Positions 36,142 through 46,225 are shown, numbered from the stretch's first letter. The stretch is 64,000 bases of DNA from Rhodopirellula sp. (GCA_002689655.1 NZHC01000141.1:24042-88041); one strand, 5' to 3'. Notes: generated from the sequence alone by a model not told the origin. Translations and numbers: made by a program.

Positions 36142-37110
36142 TCAATGTGCGTAGATCAGTTCAATTGGGCGATGATCGCTGGTCGAGTTGTCATCCGGAA
36201 AGTCATCTGGACGCACGATGACACGGCATTCAATGCCCCACTCTTTGGCTGCGCCGGCAGCAAAAGCCAGATCTAGCATCGAGTCAGGGTAATTGTCGTT
36301 TCCGTCGCCGTCACGATCTGACCAATTTGTGTCGACAAAATCATCAGGGGCGAGCCATGACCAGACATTGTCACGTACCATTTCGTCGAACGCTGCGTTC
36401 CCCTTCCTACTTCGATAATTATAGTCCATGTTGAAGTCTCCTAATGCAATCACCGGGACGCTTTGTTCACGCGCCCACTCCCGAAGCCCAATTGCTTGTT
36501 CTTTGCGAAAGTCGGCATTTCCTCTGGCTAGATGATTTGTCATCACAATCAGTTCTTGGCCCGAACGCTTATTTTTGATTTGAACGAAAAGTGGTGATCG
36601 GTGGTTCCCCTTGTTCAGTGTGTATCCTCGGTGCTGACTTAGTTCCTTCGTGAGAAGGATGTCATATCTCGCTTTGCTGACCAATATTTGCAGCCTGTCG
36701 GCGCGACCGGTGTTGCCATGGATGTCGTGATATTCGTCTTGCAACGCTGACGCGTAGCGAGCGAAGTTTTGTGGTTCCACTTCGCTGAGGCAGATTACAT
36801 CGTAGCCCAGGAAGTGTGACAGTTGCTCGCCGATGACAGCAGGGTCATTTCCACCGGATTCAACATTCCAAGCAAGCAGTCGTACCGCTGTGGGTGGGTT
36901 TGCTGATGTAGGGCGATCGGTGGGGTCGTCAATTCGTTTCTTGTCTGCTGGTTTTCGAATCGGAGCGTCGTCTTTCCCGTACGCAGAGTCGCTGATTAAA
37001 GCGGAGGCATCAGTATTCCACCCTGAATTCAGCGATGGATCCGGTTTCGGTGAGCAGCCGACGAGAATCGCCGCGGCAGTGATACTTAAAAGTGTTTGGG
37101 GCAAACGCAT
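36142..37110 (-). CDS. Endonuclease/exonuclease/phosphatase-family lipoprotein
   Basis: A 322-residue protein with a lipoprotein signal peptide ending in the lipobox LVGC (C19). The mature protein is an EEP (DNase I-like) domain: RLLAWNVESGG with the catalytic Asn, DVICLSEVEP with the metal-binding Glu, MTNHLARG, ALGDFNMDYN with Asp and Asn, and the terminal SDHRPIEL with the catalytic Asp-His. It is probably a periplasmic or outer-membrane-attached phosphodiesterase or nuclease. The frame continues upstream to 37311, but the ATG at 37110 places the lipobox correctly. The gene is divergent from the large sulfatase. Confidence 0.9.
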   Translation of the reverse strand: MRLPQTLLSITAAAILVGCSPKPDPSLNSGWNTDASALISDSAYGKDDAPIRKPADKKRIDDPTDRPTSANPPTAVRLLAWNVESGGNDPAVIGEQLSHFLGYDVICLSEVEPQNFARYASALQDEYHDIHGNTGRADRLQILVSKARYDILLTKELSQHRGYTLNKGNHRSPLFVQIKNKRSGQELIVMTNHLARGNADFRKEQAIGLREWAREQSVPVIALGDFNMDYNYRSRKGNAAFDEMVRDNVWSWLAPDDFVDTNWSDRDGDGNDNYPDSMLDLAFAAGAAKEWGIECRVIVRPDDFPDDNSTSDHRPIELIYAH

Positions 37111-37669
37111 GGCAGGTATTATTGAGTGGGGCGGCAGACGAACGAAAACATGGGTGGTCTGTTCGATGATCGTGCAGTCTAACGTGTGAGCTCTTAGAGC
37201 AACATTACCATCGAAATCCTCATGTCTCTGACTTTTGCAAAGCGGCGTGAAACAACCTGTTTGGTGTCGTGATCGACGTAAGGATCGAATAACGGTATTC
37301 GCTTCCCACACGTTGGATTCTGGTGCAGTGACAGGTGTGGATTGCCCGGTTCTTGGATGGGGTTATCTGTTTGAAACGCTCTGGATTTGAAGCAGTTCCC
37401 GCTGCGTGGCAGGAATTCAACTAAGTTGCGGGTTGCTGTTGTGTATGATGTCCGGAACGTAGAGGTGCCGTTGAGATTGGAGAGTGCTTTTGTTCCGCCA
37501 AGAGCTACAGGTCAGGCGCGTCCTCTCGAATGCGCGTCCTGTAAGTTGCTGGAGTGAGGAGGCTTCGCGGTGCTGGTTTGAAGCTTGCGTTGCGTTCGCC
37601 GGTGCGGCATTGGCAGCGGTTGGAGTTTGTTGGAATCCCATCTTGATAGCGGGAGTTTTCTTAAAAGTT
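37111..37669. other. Divergent promoter region
   Basis: About 560 bases between the EEP lipoprotein gene and the sulfatase gene. The sulfatase frame is open from 37484, but the extra residues look non-coding (cysteine/alanine-rich, no ribosome binding site). Promoters for both genes are expected; I could not assign -35/-10 boxes with confidence. Confidence 0.4.
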
Positions 37670-39823
37670 ATGAGTTCACGTTCTTTGTTTGGAATTTCGT
37701 TTCTGTGCCTGGTTGGGAATTTGCTGGGCGCAGAGTTTGAAATCGTTTCTTCTGATGACATGCCCCATCTAAGTACGCCGGTGGAAGGCGTGACGCTTGT
37801 CGAGAAAGGGAACGCGAAAGGGCAAACTTTTGCGTGCGATGAAACTGTTGTACTTAAAAGGCTGGCATTGAAGTTGAATGATGTCACTTCTTCAAAAGAC
37901 ATCACCCTTCGTTTTATGGGGCTGCAGGACGGTAGTCCTTCGGGCAAAAGTTTATTGGAGAATACCTCGACATTACCAGTTGGATTGGTCGGTGGTCAGA
38001 CAATCCAGGTGACGTTTGAGCGGCCGTTGGTATTGCAGCCAGGAAAGTATGCTTTTCTTATTAGTACAGAGAGCTCAAAGCTCAAGTTCAGCTTGGGAAG
38101 GTGCTACAGCAATGGCTGTATGATAAGGAAGAATGTGGCAACCAAAAAAGCGTGGCGTGTAGGGAGGAGCGTAACGGGCGGTGATCTAGTTTTTCGTCTG
38201 GATGGATTGCCTATGGAATCTTTAGAGAGTGTGCGTATATCATCGCAGCAGATGCAGGCAGAGGGGAATGCGGGTGGAAGAACTGTGACCCTTAAACGCT
38301 ACGAAAATCCAAAGTACGAACCGGGTTCATTGAGTGCTCTTGGACGTAGCCCCAATATCATTACGGTGATGGTTGATGATTTGGGGTGGAATCAGATCGG
38401 AGTGTCGAGGGCAACTTTCAGTAGTAACTCTCCGGAGTACCTGACTCCGAATCTCGCGCGGCTTGCGGACGAGGGTTTGTGTTTCACGAACGCATATGCA
38501 CAACCGAATTGTGCGCCAACGCGTGCTGCTATGTTAACAGGACAATACCCCGCCCGAATCCACAACGACGTGTATGTCGTGGGCAGTTTGAGTCGCCACG
38601 GCCGTGGTGGTGTGTCGCGTGAAAAAGCAAAGTTTTTTGCCCCAAGTCAGTCTCAGGATGTGGCTCTGGAAGCGGTGACGATTGCCGAAGCTTTGAAGCG
38701 TCATGGATATCAAACGGCACACATTGGTAAGTACCATGTTGGGGGTCACAAAGGGGAAGAGACTCTACCCGAGAATGTGGGCTTTGACATCAATATTGGA
38801 GGCTATACACAGGGGCATCAGCCAGTCTGTTTTGCGAGCGAAGCTAGCGACGGTCGTTGGGAATTTCGGGGTTTGGGCCGCGGGAATTTGGATCGGTTTG
38901 CGGTGCCCTACGATACCGCCTATTTGCGTGATCATGATTTTCCAATGTCGCTTGCTGGCAGTCCCAAGCACATTAGTGATGCGGTCGCTGAGGCAATGGA
39001 GGAGACTGTGAAAGCTTTGTCGGCCAAGGAAGCTCCTTTTTATGTTCAAGTACATCCCTATGCGGTGCATGGTCCTGTGCAGTCGCGTCCTGATCTAAAG
39101 AGAGCTGCGGGAAACGATGCTTTCTATGGTTTTGTTCGGAGTGTGGATTCAATTGTCGGACGTGTTCTGAAAGTGGTAGAAGACCCAGATGGTGATGGGG
39201 ATCACAGGGACAGTATCGCTAAGCACACGATGATCATTTTCACGTCTGATAATGGGGGAACCCACAAAGATAACTGGCCACTGAGGGGCACCAAGGGAAT
39301 GTTTACGGAAGGTGGGATTCGCGTACCGTTAATTGCGTGGTGGCCCGGGAGGATTCCGGCCAAAACGGTCACTCATCGACTGGTGCATACCGTTGACTAC
39401 TATCCAACCTATTTAGAATTGTCGGGAGGTGAGTGGCGACCAACGCCGGAGGAACATCCGTTGGATGGTGTCTCTTTTGCCGGGACGCTTTTGGATCCTG
39501 AGGACGCGTTGCGTAAAGAACCAGTGTTCTATTTGTTCCCCGGCTACTTAGATCAGCGCGCTCAGCCATGTGCCGCCGTGATTGATCAGGTTGGGGGAAC
39601 GCAGTACAAACTGCTTTACTACTTTGAGTCAGATGCTTGGGAGTTGTACAACATAACCGAAGACATTGGCGAGTCAGTAAATATCGCGAACGAGTCCCAC
39701 GAGATTTCATCTCGTTTGGCCGAGAAGATTCGGACCTGGTTGAACCAAGACCATCCATTGTGGAAGCCAAAGTTGCCGCTGGTCAAGGGTACGGGAAAAC
39801 CTGCGAGCATTCCCGCGTTTTGA
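37670..39823 (+). CDS. Sulfatase with N-terminal beta-sandwich-like domain
   Basis: A 717-residue secreted protein (signal peptide about 1-20, ending LLGAE). Residues about 25-200 form a beta-rich domain with regularly spaced strands (TLRFMGLQDGSPSGK, GKYAFLISTE) of the type that binds or packs against carbohydrate; this extension is unusual for a sulfatase. The sulfatase domain starts at about 225 (NIITVMVDDLGWNQIG) and holds the formylglycine motif CAPTR with C281, the metal-binding Asp pair in VDDLG, TAHIGKYHVGGH, and TSDNGGTHKDNWPLRG. It should remove sulfate groups from an extracellular or periplasmic sulfated glycan after oxidation of the Cys. ATG at 37670 gives the signal peptide; GGGAG lies 14 bases upstream. 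Confidence 0.9.
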   Translation: MSSRSLFGISFLCLVGNLLGAEFEIVSSDDMPHLSTPVEGVTLVEKGNAKGQTFACDETVVLKRLALKLNDVTSSKDITLRFMGLQDGSPSGKSLLENTSTLPVGLVGGQTIQVTFERPLVLQPGKYAFLISTESSKLKFSLGRCYSNGCMIRKNVATKKAWRVGRSVTGGDLVFRLDGLPMESLESVRISSQQMQAEGNAGGRTVTLKRYENPKYEPGSLSALGRSPNIITVMVDDLGWNQIGVSRATFSSNSPEYLTPNLARLADEGLCFTNAYAQPNCAPTRAAMLTGQYPARIHNDVYVVGSLSRHGRGGVSREKAKFFAPSQSQDVALEAVTIAEALKRHGYQTAHIGKYHVGGHKGEETLPENVGFDINIGGYTQGHQPVCFASEASDGRWEFRGLGRGNLDRFAVPYDTAYLRDHDFPMSLAGSPKHISDAVAEAMEETVKALSAKEAPFYVQVHPYAVHGPVQSRPDLKRAAGNDAFYGFVRSVDSIVGRVLKVVEDPDGDGDHRDSIAKHTMIIFTSDNGGTHKDNWPLRGTKGMFTEGGIRVPLIAWWPGRIPAKTVTHRLVHTVDYYPTYLELSGGEWRPTPEEHPLDGVSFAGTLLDPEDALRKEPVFYLFPGYLDQRAQPCAAVIDQVGGTQYKLLYYFESDAWELYNITEDIGESVNIANESHEISSRLAEKIRTWLNQDHPLWKPKLPLVKGTGKPASIPAF

Positions 39824-39864
39824 GAATGCCAGGTTGCGCGGGCATCATTGGGCCAACAATTTTG

Positions 39865-40578
39865 TTATCTGGCGGGCCCAGTACGCTTGAGAGTCAACAT
39901 GGCGTCATACCATTGGTTAGGCATGTTAATGTTTGCGTCACCATCGCTGTATTTTCCGTGCTTACCGGCAATCTTCAACGCAAGTTTCTTCCCGCGATCC
40001 ATGCTGACCATGTAGTACGTAAAAATAACGCCGCGATAGGTTTCTTTTTCGTAGAATCGGAACATGACTGACGGCATTCCATTGACGGATACCCGCTCGG
40101 GTGCGACGTCGCCGTCGATGGCAGTGCTGAGTTCTGGAATGCGTTGGATCAATGCGTCTGCGTAATTCGTGGGTGGGCTTGAAAACCTATCAAGTGTGTC
40201 ATCGTTGATGAGGGCGAACGTCAACTTGCATCCATCGTTTCCAGTATAGGTATAAACGACGTCACCGAGTTCGGTTTCCCGGCGACGTTTGTCGCCGAAA
40301 TCCGGAGGAATGATTAGGGAGTACCCTTCGTTGAAGTCCGTTGGTATCGCTTCTTTTGCTGTTGGTTGGTTAGGCTTTTCTGTCGAGTTAATGTCGGTTG
40401 ATTCAAAAAAGAACGCGCTTATCACCAACGTTGTGCCTACCACAAGGATCAGGACCCCGAGGCAAAGTATTGCTGAGATTACGATCGTATTATTACTTAT
40501 CGAGTCGTTTCCAACTGTCTGAGCCGGGTTTTTGTAAGCCTGCACTTGGCCGTCACTTGCAGGAATTTTGTCTGGCAT
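39865..40578 (-). CDS. Single-pass membrane protein with PsbP/Mog1-like domain
   Basis: A 237-residue protein. Residues 1-30 are cytoplasmic, followed by one transmembrane helix (about 31-57, IVISAILCLGVLILVVGTTLVISAFFF in part) and a 175-residue extracytoplasmic domain. That domain has alternating strands and helices (GYSLIIPPDFG, SVMFRFYEKE, YMVSMDRGKKLALKI) like PsbP/Mog1-type folds, but I cannot assign a precise family. The first ATG of the frame is at 40578. The gene is convergent with the sulfatase; a short GGGCC/GGCCC hairpin lies between their stops near 39850-39880. Confidence 0.7.
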   Translation of the reverse strand: MPDKIPASDGQVQAYKNPAQTVGNDSISNNTIVISAILCLGVLILVVGTTLVISAFFFESTDINSTEKPNQPTAKEAIPTDFNEGYSLIIPPDFGDKRRRETELGDVVYTYTGNDGCKLTFALINDDTLDRFSSPPTNYADALIQRIPELSTAIDGDVAPERVSVNGMPSVMFRFYEKETYRGVIFTYYMVSMDRGKKLALKIAGKHGKYSDGDANINMPNQWYDAMLTLKRTGPAR

Positions 40579-41392
40579 GTTCAAAGTGCAGCAAGCGGAG
40601 GGCGGACAGGGAAATTACGTGTTGTGGTTAAGTTTAATGGTTCGTGATGGTGTGATGCACCAAAAACACACAATGAGTCTGAACGAAAGAAGACTGACCG
40701 TCCGGCTAGTGGGGATGAGACAGTTTTGACCTCAACACTATGTAAATAGAGTATTCCATTGGCGAAGCTGAAGGCTGGTGATGGGATGGTCTCCGCTGGT
40801 GGAATTCAGCATTATGTTTTCGGCTGCTGATTTGTCAGATTCAATCACTCTGTCTTGCTTACGACATCGTGGTGTCTTCGCTGGAGCTGGCTGGACTTCT
40901 ATCAACGAACGCCCGGTGTGGTATGCGGTAGACGCGGCGACACACGCATTTGGCACTGGTTGTATCTTGGAACGTGATTGCCTAACGCTTTGGGGATGCT
41001 GCGGCATTCATGATTCGACATAACACTGCGTTCCGGATGTCATACGTTTGAAAGCCAGACTTTCATGCATGTTAACTAAGCTAACGTTCTTGAAAATTCG
41101 TGATGGCCGTAGGATGCGTGGGGGGGCTTACGCATGGCGGCGGGCAATGAAATGAGCGACAAGGGATTTGTGGCGGCATTGTGTTTTAGGCTTCCGATTC
41201 AGGTTAAATGACACACAGGTTTGTCTGGAAATCGGTGGTTCTGCGAGAGTGGAATTCGCTCAATCGAAGCGATTGTTCAGATCGAATCGTGGAATTGGCG
41301 GTCGGGTTTTGGTAAGTTGGCTCCGGAAGTGGGAGCGAACTGTGCTCCCGGTCTTTTTAAGCCTACCGATAAGCAAGTGTCCCGGAGTCACC
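40579..41392. other. Divergent intergenic region, nothing recognised
   Basis: About 810 bases between two divergent genes. Short frames on both strands at 40738-41023 have no supporting features. The PmoA-family frame is open from 41168 but the extra N-terminal residues are not credible. A GTTA...TAAC inverted repeat near 41069-41083 was noticed. Confidence 0.4.
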
Positions 41393-42469
41393 ATGCCCTG
41401 CCATTTTTCGACGCACAGAGTACTGGCGTCTCAACGTTTGCTAGCAGTGAACACGATTGCAACCCAGATTGTAATCGGTTGCTTGATTCCTGTCATGACG
41501 CTGGGCGGCATTGTGCTGGCAGAGACGTCGCAGAGTGATGGCATGTCAGTAAAGTTAAATGACACGGGGCAGGAAGTGACGGTCACTCTCGGTGATGAAA
41601 TTTTTACTCAGTTTGATTACCGTGATTACGATAAGCCAATTTTGTACCCGATTTATGGGCCGGGCCAAGTTGGGATGACTCGTAACTGGCCAATGAAGGA
41701 GGATGTCGCGGGTGAAGCGCACGATCACCCACACCACAAATCAATGTGGATCTCGCATGAGATAAGCGGGGTTGATTTTTGGGGCGAGAGCCAGGGGAGA
41801 GTAATTACCGAAGCGGTTGAGACAGAATTTTCAGGTAGTCCAAAACCCAGCAATGTGCTGCGGGCTACATCGGTCTGGAAGACAAAAAAAGGGGATCAGC
41901 CGTTGCTGACAGACCAAACGACATATTGGTTTGGTGGAACGGAAAAGAGTCGGTGGATCGACTGCTTGGTCGATTTTCATGCAAAATTCGGAGATATCCA
42001 GTTTGATGATACGAAAGAAGGTTTATTTGCGATTCGAACACATCCCGATCTCCGTTTGACGAGTGCGCCGAATCGTGGAGTTGAAGAAGTGTTTGGTAGT
42101 GCCGTGAACAGTGAAGGCGTTACCGGGAAAGCGATTTGGGGTAAACAGGCGCGATGGTTGCTGTACAAAGGTACGATTGATGGAAAGCCGATGAGCATCG
42201 CCATGTACGATCATCCAGCGAATCTTAGGCATCCCACAACTTGGCATGCGCGGGACTATGGCTTGGTGACTGCTAATCCGTTCGGATTACATCACTTTCT
42301 AAGAAAAGAAAAAGGTGCCGGAGTGTTTAAGATTGCGAAAGATGAGCATCTCAAGCTGCGCTATCGGGTGGAGTTCTTCCGTGGTGAGGTGCCGCCCAGT
42401 GAAGTGGAAGCTAGCTTTCAGCGGTTTGCAGAACGGCAGTTGGTCGAACCGGTGGCAAGCAAAGACTGA
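41393..42469 (+). CDS. PmoA/DUF6807 family secreted protein
   Basis: A 358-residue protein with a long signal peptide (hydrophobic core about residues 22-44, cleavage near LAET). The rest is the PmoA/DUF6807 domain, widely found in planctomycete and Bacteroidetes glycan-degradation regions: FDYRDYDKPILYPIYGPGQ, HPHHKSMWISHE, WIDCLVDFHA, FAIRTHPDL, DHPANLRHPTTWHARDYGL, and RYRVEFFRGE. Conserved histidines in HDHPHH suggest a metal site. No activity is established for this group; despite the name it is not a particulate methane monooxygenase subunit. GGAG lies six bases upstream of the chosen ATG. Confidence 0.88.
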   Translation: MPCHFSTHRVLASQRLLAVNTIATQIVIGCLIPVMTLGGIVLAETSQSDGMSVKLNDTGQEVTVTLGDEIFTQFDYRDYDKPILYPIYGPGQVGMTRNWPMKEDVAGEAHDHPHHKSMWISHEISGVDFWGESQGRVITEAVETEFSGSPKPSNVLRATSVWKTKKGDQPLLTDQTTYWFGGTEKSRWIDCLVDFHAKFGDIQFDDTKEGLFAIRTHPDLRLTSAPNRGVEEVFGSAVNSEGVTGKAIWGKQARWLLYKGTIDGKPMSIAMYDHPANLRHPTTWHARDYGLVTANPFGLHHFLRKEKGAGVFKIAKDEHLKLRYRVEFFRGEVPPSEVEASFQRFAERQLVEPVASKD

Positions 42470-42876
42470 GGGCGGCTTGCAAGACTGCAATTGGCTCTTG
42501 TATCGAACGCGTTTTACGGGAACTTGCTGATCGGCAAGTGTGTCAATCGGGATGTACACTTCGAGCTTGGGCCAAGCTGTTCTCAGGTCTCGCACGCACG
42601 AAATTAGCTGATCGGTGACAGTTTTTGCTTGCGAGATACGCTGAGTTGTCCACTTCGACATGTGGTATGACGGGTTAACGCTACCAACGGGGATTTTCAA
42701 CATGCTGGGAGGTAGCCGGATAACAACGGCGGTCTTGCCGATTAGACTACATTCAATCACGGGCAGGATCAGTTCTTGCATACAGACTGCGCGAGAGACG
42801 CTCACTACAAATAAGATGCCGATGTCGGACTGCGGGTCTTCGGCAGTCCGCCTCAAGGAAATGATCGCCCTAGGAG
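42470..42876. other. Intergenic region with an open minus-strand frame
   Basis: About 400 bases. A minus-strand frame is open through the whole region, overlapping the PmoA gene end (42299-42970), and reads plausible but unrecognised sequence between about 42480 and 42781. It lacks a ribosome binding site, so no gene is called. Confidence 0.4.
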
Positions 42877-43248
42877 CTAGCGATTTGCAAAAAACGCTGC
42901 TCCGAAGCCAAACACCAGCAGGGAGATCCACAAAACTGCGGTCCCGCCTCCGAGAATGATCCCGATCCAAGCGTGAGCGGCTCCCTTGATTACTGGATTC
43001 GCAGCCCGCTTCTTGAGCCCAATGATACCAAGGATGAATGCAGCGATGCCGAACGGTATTCCGAGGACAGGCAGGAGAGACAAGATTGAAACATAGTAGG
43101 CGATGAGCGCGGGTGGGTTCTTGTATGGGATCACTCCACCAGTTGCATCACCCTGATTTTGGTTTTGTGGAGCGGGGTGGCCCGCGGACTTCACACCTGG
43201 AGGCTGGCCGGTAGCTTGGTAGGGATTTTGGTTTGGATCTTGATTCAT
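42877..43248 (-). CDS. DUF4190-like small membrane protein
   Basis: A 123-residue protein. The N-terminal 45 residues are Asn/Gln/Pro-rich and hydrophilic and include the planctomycete-typical NPYQ motif near the start. Two transmembrane helices follow (about 48-78 and 92-119) linked by a basic loop containing GLKKRAANPVIKGAAHAW, the pattern of DUF4190-type membrane proteins. Function unknown. It stands alone between non-coding stretches. Confidence 0.75.
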   Translation of the reverse strand: MNQDPNQNPYQATGQPPGVKSAGHPAPQNQNQGDATGGVIPYKNPPALIAYYVSILSLLPVLGIPFGIAAFILGIIGLKKRAANPVIKGAAHAWIGIILGGGTAVLWISLLVFGFGAAFFANR

Positions 43249-43992
43249 CGGATTGGCTCGCAGAAGAAAAATAGATTATCAAGTTTCCTTAATGAAGCTC
43301 ATCAAGGCAGTTTCGTTTCGAAATTATTTGGCCGGCTCTCGACGCTCATGACGCAGCTTTATCACTCTGGCGCTTCCATTGGTTTCGAAACATTGCCACT
43401 GGGGGCACTGTTTTTCATGAGGGATAACGCAGGAATTTGTGTTGTTACCGACAACGTCTACGCGATCAATGTGCCGAATTGTAACAGATCTTTGTAGATC
43501 CGGTGACTGTTTGGCTGAAGGCCGCGTTTGTGCTCGTAGGGGCACAGAGGCTAATAGACGAGTGCGGGTTTAGCTCAGGTAGCTTATCGCGTTACGGGTT
43601 GATAACGTAACAAAAGCGGGTTGGTTTGCGAGAAATGACTCTTCGGCTCTGGCTATTCAACACGGTTGTCGTTTACTGAAGCCAGGATGGATGGGATGCG
43701 TCAGAATGAATCTGAACGCATTGAAGGGCAGCTCAACCGCGGGGAAATTGTGTTCACTTACGAGCCTGTTTCGGTATTCAACGTTGGGCCCGGGAGGGGC
43801 GTGTGTCCTAAAAAGCTATGAACTGCGATCGAACGGGCATTGCATACACGGGAGGCTTCAGCATCTGTTCAATGTGTTTGGCGGCTTGCAGCCGCGAGCC
43901 AAGATTGTGAGTTTGAATTTCGAATTGTCATGCGGTAGGAGGGAAGAGCCTTGGGGCCTGTCAATGAGACGCGGGATGGATGTTGCAGCGAG
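43249..43992. other. Intergenic region, nothing recognised
   Basis: About 740 bases upstream of the DUF4190-like gene and downstream of the sulfatase (minus). Plus-strand frames at 43159-43497 and 43691-44023 have no domain or initiation signal. No RNA gene was seen. Confidence 0.45.
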
Positions 43993-45543
43993 TTACTTTC
44001 CCGCTGCTCTCCATGTTTGGTAGATTTCGCTGTTGCGTCGGAATTGCTCGCGGCTTGCGGCGTTCTTGGTGGCGTTCATCTGGTCTTGGACTTCCAACGC
44101 GTAGGTCTGATCGCTTTCAGTGCCTTGATCCATTGTGTCCAAAATCCAGCGGTTGAGCGCAGTGCGGTGCCGTTGGAGTTCCGAGAGATATGCTGGGGAG
44201 CTGGCTAGGTTTTTTACTTGCCAAGGATCTTGTGCGCGGAGATAAAGCTCCTCGGCTGGTCGTTCAGGTGCAAATAGTGTCCGTTCTGCGAGCGGAGTGA
44301 GCGTCCCTTCGGCATGCATTTTTCGCAGACGTTGGATGATCAGTTTGGCATCTTTGTAATTGCTTGGCATCAAATGCGGTCGAGAAGGAAAAAAGTTTCG
44401 GATATATAAAAACTCGTTGCTCCTGACGGATCGAATGCGATCGTCTGCTTCACCGCAGCGGTCTCGTGCTGCGAAAACAAGTTCTTTGGGATGGTAGTCG
44501 CTTGACAGAAAATCACGACCTTGCATGGTTTCGGGAACTTCGATTCCTGCGGCGGTGAGTGATACCGCAGCGATGTCGATGTGTTCTACAAGATCGTTGC
44601 GGATTGCGCCCGCGGGAATTCCCGGTCCCGATAGAATCAAGGGTATGTGTGTGCCTTCGTCGTATAGAAACTGCTTTCCTCGTGCATGACTAATGCCGTG
44701 GTCGGTAAAGAAGATGATGAGAGTATCGTTATTCAGCCCTTCTTTTTTAAGTCGATCAATTACCTTTCCTACGTGCCGGTCTGTGATTCGAACACTATCT
44801 AAATAGTTTGCCCAATCTCTTCGCATGATCGGGTCGTCTGGGTAATAGGGAGGAAGGTGGACCGATTCAGGCTCAGTCGTCTTCCCTAACGTTTCAGTCA
44901 CTTGCTGTTCGAATTTGGCGTAGGAGGCTTCTGATGCGCCTCTTAATTTGCCGCCATGCAACTGAATCTGCATGAAGAAAGGCTGGTCAGCCTCTCGACC
45001 TGACCAGTCATTGCCGTCGAAGATGTCACGTTCCCAGGTGAAGTTGTAGTCGGACTTACCCAACGCAGATTGCCGATTGGGCGCAGGTTTTTGACTGCGG
45101 TAATCGAGATCTTTCAATCCACTTCCCATACAAGTGTAATATCCCGCCTTTTGGAATAGTGCTGGGAGTGGTAATACCCCCGCAGGCAGTTCAATTCGGT
45201 GTGCTCCTCTCCCGCTGCGATGATGGTGGGCACCGATGGTGGTTTGGTACATCCCAGTGATCAGAGCCGAGCGGAAGGTAGAACAGACGGGGGACGTTGC
45301 GTAGGCCTGAGTGAACTGCAGACCCGTCCGGGCGAGCGAATCAAGTTGAGGTGTTTGGATGACTGATTCACCGTAGCAGGATAGGTTCGCTGACATGTCA
45401 TCGACCACAATCCATAGAATATTGGGCCGGCCAGCTTTGACTGAGTTTGGCGAACCACACACAGCAAGCAAGATTGCAAACAGAACTTTATTGAGAGGCG
45501 GGCAAGCTTTTAATTGACAAACGATATTGCGGATGGTGTTCAT
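43993..45543 (-). CDS. Sulfatase with CSTFR active-site motif (paralog A)
   Basis: A 516-residue sulfatase with a signal peptide (hydrophobic core about residues 19-30, cleavage near SVKAG). Landmarks: NILWIVVDDMSANLSCYG, the active-site motif [13 protein letters not shown] with C87, [42 protein letters not shown] and GRDFLS. The third position of the formylglycine motif is Thr instead of the usual Pro or Ala, so maturation could be unusual. The HHHR pattern resembles sulfohydrolases of the SGSH-like group acting on N- or O-sulfated sugars. It closely resembles the sulfatase at 61109-62623. The longer frame to 45759 is rejected because the signal peptide begins at the ATG at 45543. Confidence 0.92.
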   Translation of the reverse strand: MNTIRNIVCQLKACPPLNKVLFAILLAVCGSPNSVKAGRPNILWIVVDDMSANLSCYGESVIQTPQLDSLARTGLQFTQAYATSPVCSTFRSALITGMYQTTIGAHHHRSGRGAHRIELPAGVLPLPALFQKAGYYTCMGSGLKDLDYRSQKPAPNRQSALGKSDYNFTWERDIFDGNDWSGREADQPFFMQIQLHGGKLRGASEASYAKFEQQVTETLGKTTEPESVHLPPYYPDDPIMRRDWANYLDSVRITDRHVGKVIDRLKKEGLNNDTLIIFFTDHGISHARGKQFLYDEGTHIPLILSGPGIPAGAIRNDLVEHIDIAAVSLTAAGIEVPETMQGRDFLSSDYHPKELVFAARDRCGEADDRIRSVRSNEFLYIRNFFPSRPHLMPSNYKDAKLIIQRLRKMHAEGTLTPLAERTLFAPERPAEELYLRAQDPWQVKNLASSPAYLSELQRHRTALNRWILDTMDQGTESDQTYALEVQDQMNATKNAASREQFRRNSEIYQTWRAAGK

Positions 45544-45559
45544 TGGGGCAGGTGGGTAC

Positions 45560-45582
45560 GTTTTGTTTTGTTTTGTTTTGTT
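45560..45582. repeat. TTTTG pentanucleotide microsatellite in sulfatase leader
   Basis: At least four tandem TTTTG units (CAAAA on the coding strand) 18-40 bases upstream of the sulfatase start codon. Its placement close to the initiation region means length changes could alter expression. Confidence 0.9.
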
Positions 45583-45685
45583 GCGCGGCGTATAAGGCGT
45601 AGAAGAGGCTACCTCGGATGAGACGCAGGTAACCGCGATCGAGTAACATTCCCTTATGCGTATTCTGTCGTTTCGTGCCGTGGTG

Positions 45686-45703
45686 GCTAGCGGGTACGCT
45701 AGC
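45686..45703. promoter_or_regulatory. Perfect 7-bp-arm inverted repeat upstream of sulfatase gene
   Basis: GCTAGCG-GGTA-CGCTAGC, an 18-bp palindrome with a four-base spacer, centred about 150 bases before the sulfatase start. The size suits an operator for a dimeric regulator of LacI or GntR type, though no such gene is nearby. A role as a hairpin is also possible, but no T run follows. Confidence 0.4.
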
Positions 45704-46225
45704 GTTGTGGGCACCGAGGACAACACCGGGGATGATGAAATTTCGATTCTTTCAGTCACAGGTTACTTATCACGCGTGTTTGTAATGTGACGTTTGATTT
45801 TCGGGGCGTCGCTTGGGGACGCTGGGGTCGCAGCTGGTAATGAGCTACCTGCCAGCAAGCAGTCGCAGTAAGCCGTGGCTTCATGCAGTTCAGTTTTTGA
45901 TACGATCCCCATGCATAATTCTACCTTATTCGGTATGGCCCAGAGACGGGTTCGGCTGCTTCAAATACTGTAAAGCGAAATAGAAACCCTCTTTTGCGAG
46001 AGTTGAGGCCACGTGACCCTTTTCAAGTGCGGGCTTACCAAGGTTATTGATCGAATGTTGGCTCACTGCAGATTTTGGCAACAATTTAGAGGCGGTTGCT
46101 AGGTGAAGTACCACTTTTTCTTTAGCCTTGAGAAACTTGAAATGGTGATTGGGCAGAGAGATTGTCACGTCGACGGAATCGTTGAAAATCTTATGTAATG
46201 GCTTATGCGGCGTGCTTTTTGATGG
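45704..46225. other. Intergenic region, nothing recognised
   Basis: About 520 bases between the regulator gene (minus) and the sulfatase promoter region. The minus-strand frame at 45926-46168 has no supporting features. Confidence 0.4.

Noticed and set aside
42299..42970. 223-residue minus-strand frame overlapping the PmoA-family gene end
   Set aside because: Plausible-looking residues between about 42480 and 42781 but no ribosome binding site, and it overlaps a well supported gene by 170 bases.
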